Assembly (NCBI GenBank): GCA_950097015.1
Contig: CATNEN010000038.1
Location: 28,736,501 to 28,800,500, forward strand
Origin: Macrostomum hystrix
Taxonomy: Eukaryota > Platyhelminthes > Macrostomidae
Length of the DNA: 64,000 nt
Direction: 5' to 3'
Positions 57,268-64,000 of the stretch are shown here, one piece after another (within the stretch, counting starts at the first letter, position 1; each line of letters begins with the position of its first letter). A program made the translations under genes and the position numbers. A model generated the notes under the pieces. The model was not told where the DNA came from. It did not search any database and saw only the letters and a program-made list of their open reading frames with translations.

Positions 57268-58665
57268 TATACCATGCTAACCCTCGATAAACCATGCTAC
57301 CCCTCGATAAACCATGCTAACCCTCGATAAACCATGCTACCCCTCGATAAACCATGCTACCCCTCGATAAACCATGCTAACCCTCGATAAACCATGCTAC
57401 CCCTCGATAAACCATGCTAACCCTCGATAAACCATGCTAACCCTCGATAAACCATGCTAACCCTCGATAAACCATGCTACCCCTCGATAAACCATGCTAA
57501 CCCTCGATAAACCATGCTACCCCTCGATAAACCATGCTACCCCTCGATAAACCATGCTACCCCTCGATAAACCATGCTAACCCTCGATAAACCATGCTAC
57601 CCCTCGATAAACCATGCTAACCCTCGATAAACCATGCTACCCCTCGATAAACCATGCTAACCCTCGATAAACCATGCTACCCCTCGATAAACCATGCTAA
57701 CCCTCGATAAACCATGCTAACCCTCGATAAACCATGCTACCCCTCGATAAACCATGCTACCCCTCGATAAACCATGCTACCCCTCGATAAACCATGCTAA
57801 CCCTCGATAAACCATGCTACCCCTCGATAAACCATGCTACCCCTCGATAAACCATGCTACCCCTCGATAAACCATGCTAACCCTCGATAAACCATGCTAC
57901 CCCTCGATAAACCATGCTACCCCTCGATAAACCATGCTAACCCTCGATAAACTATGCTACCCCTCGATAAACCATGCTAACCCTCGATAAACCATGCTAC
58001 CCCTCGACAAACCATGCTACCCTCGATAAACCATGCTACCCCTCGATAAACCATGCTAACCCTCGATAAACCATGCTACCCCTCGATAAACCATGCTACC
58101 CCTCGATAAACCATGCTACCCCTCGATAAACCATGCTACCCCTCGATAAACCATGCTACCCCTCGATAAACCATGCTAACCCTCGATAAACCATGCTAAC
58201 CCTCGATAAACCATGCTACCCCTCGATAAACCATGCTAACCCTCGATAAACCATGCTACCCCTCGATAAACCATGCTAACCCTCGATAAACCATGCTACC
58301 CCTCGATAAACCATGCTAACCCTCGATAAACCATGCTACCCCTCGATAAACCATGCTAACCCTCGATAAACCATGCTACCCCTCGATAAACCATGCTACC
58401 CCTCGATAAACCATGCTAACCCTCGATAAACCATGCTACCCCTCGATAAACCATGCTAACCCTCGATAAACCATGCTACCCCTCGATAAACCATGCTACC
58501 CCTCGATAAACCATGCTAACCCTCGATAAACCATGCTAACCCTCGATAAACCATGCTAACCCTCGATAAACCATGCTAACCCTCGATAAACCATGCTAAC
58601 CCTCGATAAACCATGCTACCCCTCGATAAACCATGCTACCCCTCGATAAACCATGCCACCCCTCT
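57268..58665. repeat. Minisatellite, 20-bp unit, about 70 copies
   Basis: The unit is ccctcgataaaccatgctac/aac. Copies are nearly identical; variation is mostly the single C/A base, plus one 1-base loss at 58,020. Confidence 0.95.
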
Positions 58666-58674
58666 ATAAACAAT

Positions 58675-58985
58675 GCGACCCTCTCGATAAATGACGCAAC
58701 CCCTTCGATAGTACACTCGAACCCTTTTAATAAATATTGCTACCCCCTTGATAACTTATGCTTCTCTCTCGATAATTTTTGCTTACCCTCGAGAATTTAT
58801 GCTTTTCCCTGGATAATTCATGCTTTTCCATGGATATTTAATGTTTCCTCCTGAATAAGTCATGCTTCCACATCGATTAATAATGCTATCCACTGGAAAT
58901 CTCATGCTATCCCCTGGAAATCTCATGCTATCCCCTGGAAATCTCATGCTATCCCCTGGAAATCTCATGCTTTCCCCTAGAAATA
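58675..58985. repeat. Degenerate continuation with a 21-bp subarray
   Basis: Degenerate ~20-bp units, then five units of cccctggaaatctcatgctat at 58,890-58,980. Confidence 0.8.
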
Positions 58986-59369
58986 TAATTCTTTTCTTTA
59001 TAAACCTCATGCCATTCTCCTAATACCTGCTATCCATTGATATAACTTTATAGAGCTTATCTTCTTTAAGCCATGCTATTTCATCCATAATTGATTTCGC
59101 ATTCTGTTACTTAATTTAAAAACAAGATGAGCCTATTGCGACAATAAAGCAGCTAATAGGTTTATTTATACTCTATATGTAATAAGGACCCCGTTTTTAC
59201 ACATCCTTATATGTAGTACTCGTAAATTGTAACAGTGTTATATACATACAAGAGATTACTTTAGCCAGGGTGTTCATTGACAAGGTACTTACGAGAACAG
59301 AGTAGCGCACGCAATTTCTATTTTTAGGACGGGATTTCCGTGGGCTGTCCAAATAGCACACAATGCCTT

Positions 59370-59376
59370 TATAAAC
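59370..59376 (+). promoter_or_regulatory. TATA box of the small secreted Cys-rich gene
   Basis: TATAAAC lies 81 bp upstream of the ATG at 59457, giving an expected leader of about 55 nt. Confidence 0.5.
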
Positions 59377-59456
59377 GTCATCGGGCTAACTTGGAACCAC
59401 ATAAGTTGCGCTGCAAAGCTTAACTGAAACTTTCAACGACCCAGAAATAGAAAAAG

Positions 59457-59732
59457 ATGAGCTACAATCGGTCGCTTTATTGCCTACTGCTGATCGCTGG
59501 CCTATCCTCGGCTTCAGTCAGCGGTTTTGCCTTGGCAAACGACTGTGAAGTGTTCCCCGAGTGCGAGCCTGGAGAGTACAGCGACCCCTACAGCTGCATG
59601 TGCGAACCCTGCAGCGCCATCTGCAGAGGTGCCGCTGATACCAGCGCTTTCTTCATCTCCAAATGTCTCAACTATCAGAAACAGTTCGGCCTCTGTAAGG
59701 AATTCAAGACAGGAACAATGACTGCGCGTTAG
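59457..59732 (+). CDS. Small secreted Cys-rich protein (91 residues)
   Basis: A single-exon ORF with a signal peptide (LYCLLLIAGLSSASVSG, cleavage near residue 25) and a mature part of about 65 residues with ten Cys, beginning DCEVFPECEPGEYSDPYSCMCEPC. The spacing recalls a single TNF-receptor- or TIL-like Cys module but I do not recognise the family. An AATAAA signal is at 59,888-59,893 and a TATA box upstream, so it looks like a compact complete gene. Role unknown; a secreted peptide or inhibitor is possible. Confidence 0.75.
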   Translation: MSYNRSLYCLLLIAGLSSASVSGFALANDCEVFPECEPGEYSDPYSCMCEPCSAICRGAADTSAFFISKCLNYQKQFGLCKEFKTGTMTAR

Positions 59733-59899
59733 CTGTTAAATGAACAGCTAGAACCTGGCGTCAATGAACTTCGTAACTGAAATTCACAGCATTCAAGTCT
59801 AGTTAGCTTGCTATTCACATTCTTTAGACACTGCAATGCATGAAAATTGTGGCCATGCTCAGAATCATCCACTTGATCAGTTAGTGAAATAAAAAGCTC

Positions 59900-60460
59900 T
59901 TTCAAATTGTAGAACAGCTATTGTAGAAAGTTAAGCAGAACTAAAAGAAGAATTATGTAAAATGGTCATTCTTCAATTAACATTTCACTCTTAAGACTCA
60001 CCTGCCCATATGATGTATCGACTGCACCCAACGATTTTCTAAATCTTCAAACTGATTAAACAAAACCATTTGTTGAAAATCGTTTATTTAGTTTTCAATA
60101 ACTATGTTTTAACAAATATACTGTGAGCTTATTTACCATGTTATTTGTAATTACTAGTAATTAGCATGCGACTCGAGGTGATGCGATACTATGCACTTTA
60201 AAACTGTACTCAAGCTCCAGGGATTACTTGGGGAAAATTAGAAAGGGGATAAGAAATATCCTCTATGTCGGCGCTAGGGATTTCAGCCAAATTCCCGTCA
60301 GAGACAGACTTTGAATCTTCCCGGCAATCTTTCTCTGCATACATCCAATTTTCTGCTCTGAGCAGCTCTATCCATAACAGAAAAAGCCATCTCAAGCAAA
60401 GCCCCAATTAAGCGATCGGAATTAGCCGTAATATCCCTAGAAAAATCGGCTCTAGAAAAT
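59900..60460. other. Intergenic; one weak minus-strand ORF
   Basis: At 60,210-60,407 (minus) a 65-codon ORF starts with a hydrophobic stretch (LRWLFLLWIELLRA) and could be a secreted peptide. It has no Cys pattern, no TATA box and no homologue I recognise, so I do not call it. Confidence 0.3.
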
Positions 60461-60466
60461 CCGCTT

Positions 60467-60475
60467 TATATAAAG
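60467..60475 (+). promoter_or_regulatory. TATA box of the sulfotransferase gene
   Basis: TATATAAAG lies only 19 bp upstream of the first ATG (60494). Normal TATA spacing puts the start site at or past that ATG, favouring the second in-frame ATG at 60563. Confidence 0.6.
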
Positions 60476-60493
60476 AGGCCAGACTTCACAAGA

Positions 60494-61765
60494 ATGGACC
60501 GATTGCTGACACAGAAAGCTTCTTTTATAGACATTTTCGACACAGTTTTGAAAACCGAAGCAATGGAACCAGTGCTCGACTCTGAGGGGCAGCCGGCTCG
60601 CGGCATTGTCTACAACAAGGACGGCGAAGGGGTTCGCGTCAAGAATCGTCTCTGGCGTGGCTACTTTGTGTCCGACTTTCCTGGCGCCGAGGATAACTTG
60701 GACCGACTCTGTGACGCTTTCCAGCCACGCCCTGACGATGTGTTCATTTACGCACACCTGAAATGCGGCACCCACTGGCTCAACGACATCTGCCACTTTG
60801 TGCTCACAAAGCAGGCCAAGCAGCGCCCAGTGCTCAAGGAGGACGCCATGCTTGAAGCGCAAGACTTTGAAAGCTTTGAGAAACTTAAGTCACCTCGGGT
60901 GCTCAACTGTCATATGCGCTACGCCATTCTTCCGCCTAAATTGGTGGCAAACAACAAGGCTCTGTTTGTGGTGCGCAATCCCAAGGACTCCGCTGTATCA
61001 CTGTATCATCATTACATCTCTATGGACGACTACGAGTACAAGGGCAGCTTTAAAGGCTTTCTGACTCTCTACGAAAAGGTACGATGTACAAGTACATGTA
61101 CAAGCATATACAAAATGGTCTTATCTTTTCTTTTTTTGGTTTTCAAAAGCATTGTAGCGTGAGGATTAAGTGAGTCGCACGAAAGCCCCCAGAGCTTTGT
61201 TGAGCTTTTTGATGCAATTTACTGTACACTGTCTGACAAAGTATATGTGATTAAATTTTAGATCAGTGCCCGACTGCAATCCTTAAAATCCTGAGAAATT
61301 GTTACATATTCAAATACTACGTAGCACAGTTTCAAACCTTCTGACCAGGGCTTAGTTGACGGCGGCTCCTGGTTTGAGCACACCAGAGACTTTCTCAAGG
61401 CCATTGACAGCGGCAACCACTCCAACATTTTGCTAGTGGAATTTGAAAGGCTTAAAGCTGATCCAGCTAGTGAAATTCGACGCATCGCCGGTTTCCTACT
61501 CGACGGTTCGGAGGCCGACGGCGCTGTTATCTCAGACAAGTTACTGACTGACATATGTGAGCAGGTCACGTTCGAACGGATGCGCCAGGATCGAGGCCGC
61601 GACCTAAGCGAGTTCTTCAACGACAGCGCCACCTCCGGCTTCTACCGCAAAGGCGAGGTGGGCGACTGGCGCAATTGGTTCGACGAAGAAAGTAGCGCTA
61701 GGTTCGATGAGCTCTGCACCAAGGCTCTGATGGGGTTCGAGCATCTCTACCAGCCCACCTACTAG
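60494..61765 (+). CDS. Cytosolic sulfotransferase (SULT family)
   Basis: Two exons, 60494-61078 and 61349-61765, phase 0. It transfers sulfonate from PAPS to hydroxyl or amine acceptors in the cytosol. Motifs in order: PAPS 5'-phosphate loop HLKCGTHWL (about residue 88; PKSGTTW in most members), the HMRY catalytic-His region (NCHMRY), VVRNPKDSAVSLYHHY (3'-phosphate binding), then GLVDGGSWFEH at the exon 2 start and FYRKGEVGDWRNWF near the end. From the first ATG it has 333 residues; from M24 (60563) 310, the usual size. No signal peptide. AATAAA at 61,870-61,875. Substrate cannot be told. The altered P-loop (Cys-Gly-Thr-His) deserves a look. Confidence 0.92.
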
Positions 61766-61884
61766 TGATGCCGAGTCCGTCGAAGTGAACCGGGCAATGC
61801 TCAATATCTAACTAAATAGCATATTTAAAAACGTCGTAGGTGTCATCATATTTGTCAGCCTAAGTCGCGAATAAATTTAATCAA

Positions 61885-62197
61885 GTTGAGAATCCTCATT
61901 CACCATAGAAGCAGCCACTGCCAAAGAGCTACACTCGACCATAGACAAAAAAGCAAAGTGTCTTTTGGCCATAGACGGCCATTCCACTGGTAAAGACCCT
62001 AGAAATCAAGATCGAACCTTCACATCTGTAGATAAAGAGCTTTTAATAAACAGCTTAGCTTGATTTATAATAAATAGTCTATGGCCATAGGTGTCCACTG
62101 GGATGGGTTTTTTATCAACTCGGATTGGATTTTTTGTCTATTGTCGAGTGTAGCTCTATGGCAGTTTCCGCAACTGCAGTGAAAGGGAATTCTCAAC
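61885..62197. repeat. MITE-like element with 68-bp inverted arms
   Basis: Left arm 61,885-61,952 and right arm 62,130-62,197 are equal in length and match at 55 of 68 positions by my count (gttgagaat at the outer ends, agagctacactcgac inside). Inner sequence has a further inverted pair (ggccatagac / gtctatggcc). It contains no ORF. It sits just after the sulfotransferase polyadenylation signal. Confidence 0.75.
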
Positions 62198-62199
62198 GT

Positions 62200-62700
62200 G
62201 ATTGACATAATTCTCGACTTTAGGCTGGCAAAAGCGATGCTCATGCCATTTTTAGACTTAAAAATAGTGCCAGAAATTTCCTTTGCTTTTTAGAAAACTT
62301 TTATCTATAGATCTATATTGCCTTTAGCGCATTAGCCGCTACTTCAAAAATTGATATTTAATTAAACACATCGAGAATAGTAAAAAACTGTCATATAGCA
62401 AATAGTTAGATAGTGTGACGAAATATGATAGATTATTTTCTGGTCACAAACAAGTAAAATTGATAACGCTTTGAAAAACAATCAATCGCTTTTTGTTCCG
62501 GGAAAAAATATTCGAAGTAAAAATAGGAAACAACATGTTAATGCATATTGTGAATTTTGTGAAGAACATAACGACGAGTATTACTGGTAGTAGTCGAATT
62601 CGATTTATTGGTTTGTTCAGTAGAGGTATCAGAAGAAATCTGCTGTGATTATTAATTAGAGAGCAAAAAAGTGTTTTTTTACTTGGCTTTTTTTCTTTAA
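62200..62700. other. Intergenic between convergent genes
   Basis: AT-rich. A minus-strand AATAAA (62,604-62,609) probably ends the Fax-like gene. Nothing else is seen. Confidence 0.45.
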
Positions 62701-62705
62701 CCCGC

Positions 62706-63575
62706 TTACTTGGAGCCTCGCAGATTCTCCTGGCACAGCTGGTCCCAGTCGGGCCAGAGCAACTCCTTGATGCGGTCAGAGTACTCGCACAGATTCGGTG
62801 TCTGTTCGCGCATGAATTTCTTGTGAGGATAATCCAATGGTATGTAGAGAATTTGGGCCAGATGTCCGAAAGCGTAACAATCGACCGTTGTCATCTGGCT
62901 GCCGAACAAGAACTTCTTGGAGCCAAGCGCCAGCGACAGCGCCCTGATGTCCTCGAAGCCCATGGCGTAGATTTCCTCGACAGTGTTGCGTCCGATGCCG
63001 TGCTGTTTTAGCCGGAACCTGAATCCAGGCGCGAAGAAGCGATAAAACACGTTTCGCAGTAAGAATCCGGCGAATTCCCAGGTCTGGACAAAAGCTGCTG
63101 CGGCTTCAACGTATCGGTAATGGAAGTAGCTGAATGTAGTCTGGTTTTCCAGCATCATCTCCAGACCTCTGGCAAAGCCCTGATTTTCACTCGACAGATT
63201 GTCACTGACGCCAAAATGCTCTGTTAACTTGGCAATGATAAGGTTGGACTCATTGTACTCTTGCCCGTTCAGCTCAACAAAAGGAATCTGGCCCTTGCTA
63301 CTCCACGCCTTGGTGCTCCGCACGGCCGTGTATCGAATCCTGTGCATCCTCAGCCAGGTCTCTAGTTTGAGACCGAATGGAGAAATGCTGACAATGGTCC
63401 GGCAGCTGGGAAAGTTAAACAGGTACACCATATCGTTGTGGTAGTTTGCAACGCGAATTTTGGAGTCCTTCCGCTTGGCAATGCGACGCAGAGCAAATAT
63501 AGCGATGGCAACGACTCCAGTAGCCATCAGGGTCATTCTAACGTTGGGCTGTAAGTGACTTCTTAGATAGCCCAT
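62706..63575 (-). CDS. Failed axon connections (Fax)/FAXC-like GST-fold membrane protein
   Basis: A single coding exon of 289 residues. I take the ATG at 63575 because an intron-type acceptor (TTTTTTACAG) ends 3 bases before it; an ORF start further up would be cut off by that site. Residues about 15-32 form a membrane segment (MTLMATGVVAIAIFALRR). A thioredoxin-like GST N-terminal domain follows (VYLFNFPSC, ISPFGLKLETWLRM, KGQIPFVELNG, SNLIIAKL) and a GST C-terminal helical domain (about 175-280; LGSKKFLFGSQMTTVDC, the N-capping signature Ser/Thr-x-x-Asp present). Fax of Drosophila acts in axon growth; catalytic GST activity is doubtful. A 5' non-coding exon or spliced leader is upstream. 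Confidence 0.85.
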   Translation of the reverse strand: MGYLRSHLQPNVRMTLMATGVVAIAIFALRRIAKRKDSKIRVANYHNDMVYLFNFPSCRTIVSISPFGLKLETWLRMHRIRYTAVRSTKAWSSKGQIPFVELNGQEYNESNLIIAKLTEHFGVSDNLSSENQGFARGLEMMLENQTTFSYFHYRYVEAAAAFVQTWEFAGFLLRNVFYRFFAPGFRFRLKQHGIGRNTVEEIYAMGFEDIRALSLALGSKKFLFGSQMTTVDCYAFGHLAQILYIPLDYPHKKFMREQTPNLCEYSDRIKELLWPDWDQLCQENLRGSK

Positions 63576-63576
63576 T

Positions 63577-63590
63577 GTCTGTAAAAAATC
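63577..63590 (-). promoter_or_regulatory. Splice acceptor directly before the Fax-like start codon
   Basis: The minus strand reads GATTTTTTACAG|ACAATG. It could join a 5' UTR exon or receive a trans-spliced leader; some flatworms use spliced leaders. No donor partner was found inside the window. Confidence 0.55.
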
Positions 63591-63719
63591 ACATTTAGAT
63601 AAGAATTTCATTGTCAAATATAAGCACAATTAGTTTAAATGTTAATCTGGGAAGCCTGTACGTAGCTCATTCGTCAGAGCTCTAGATTTCAGACGTTGAG
63701 CACAGCACTAATTAATTTC

Positions 63720-63845
63720 CATGTGATTCAGTTCACCCATGCGGGGTACCAGGACTACCAGCAGTACTGAACAGGACTGAACAGCTGTACACAGGCTTTT
63801 GAATCGCCGCGTGGCTGTGCCACTCGCTTTAAATCTGGCCGGGTC
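63720..63845 (+). mobile_element. SINE family B copy (plus)
   Basis: 'ggggtaccaggactaccagc', 'actgaacagctgtacacagg' and 'gctgtgccactcgc' match the body of the copy at 29,735. Confidence 0.55.
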
Positions 63846-63856
63846 ATGGCTTCACT

Positions 63857-64000
63857 GGGGTGAGTGGCGGAGTGGTTTCACGCCACTCACCTCTCACACC
63901 AAGGTCCGCGAGCTCGATTCCACGGCGAGGCCACATTTATTTGGGGCGCAGCCGCGGAGAGAAGGCTTGGGGGTTTTCGTGCAATTTACGCCCTTCAAGG
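63857..64000 (+). mobile_element. SINE family A copy, cut by the window edge
   Basis: The head reads gagtggcggagtgg then gcgagctcgattcc; the body is seen as far as 'gcaatttacgcccttcaagg'. Confidence 0.85.

Noticed and set aside
60210..60407. 65-codon minus-strand ORF with hydrophobic start
   Set aside because: No Cys pattern, promoter or known relative; too weak to call a gene.

Overview
The window is animal (metazoan) nuclear DNA. Genes have short introns with GT-AG borders, their products are animal-type (Cys-loop receptor subunit, cytosolic sulfotransferase, Mind bomb-like RING protein, group III phospholipase A2, Fax/GST-like protein), and tRNA-derived SINEs, a mariner element and long minisatellites fill the rest. 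A free-living flatworm such as Macrostomum would fit the repeat-rich, minisatellite-heavy character, but the sequence does not prove a species. I reconstructed exons by hand from splice sites and phase; no search was run.

Left third (1-15,900, minus strand): one giant secreted-protein gene. It starts with a TATA box near 15,870 and a signal-peptide exon at 15,641, then an acidic exon ending in Lys-Arg, then at least 20 more exons to the window edge, giving at least 10,134 nt (3,378 codons) in one continuous frame. It encodes four von Willebrand A (vWA) domains and tandem Cys/Lys/Arg-rich modules on phase 1-1 exons. The modules form a three-exon cassette (C-B-A) present four times; two copies are almost identical over about 2.6 kb at a 4,731-bp offset. 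This is the most unusual system in the window.

Middle (15,900-46,500): mostly repeats, with four minus-strand genes. These are a two-domain secreted Cys-rich protein with a prokineticin/Dickkopf/colipase-like half (22,999-23,808), a secreted protein with an agrin-NtA-like domain (31,026-31,880), the last two exons of a Mind bomb-like ankyrin-RING protein (33,101-34,316), and a complete three-exon group III secreted PLA2 (41,520-43,535).

Right part (46,500-64,000): a complete seven-exon nicotinic-type receptor subunit (46,521-52,496), a mariner copy with a frameshifted transposase (54,818-56,182), a small secreted Cys-rich protein (59,457-59,732), a two-exon cytosolic sulfotransferase (60,494-61,765), a MITE-like element with 68-bp inverted arms (61,885-62,197) and a Fax-like GST-fold membrane protein (62,706-63,575, minus).

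About seventeen minisatellite arrays with units of 10-34 bp cover roughly a quarter of the window. Several sit inside introns, and neighbouring arrays share short core motifs, as if one repeat lineage had diverged locally. The genes are not an operon. Five of the eight start with a secretion signal (a sixth, the receptor subunit, also does), so secreted and surface functions dominate.
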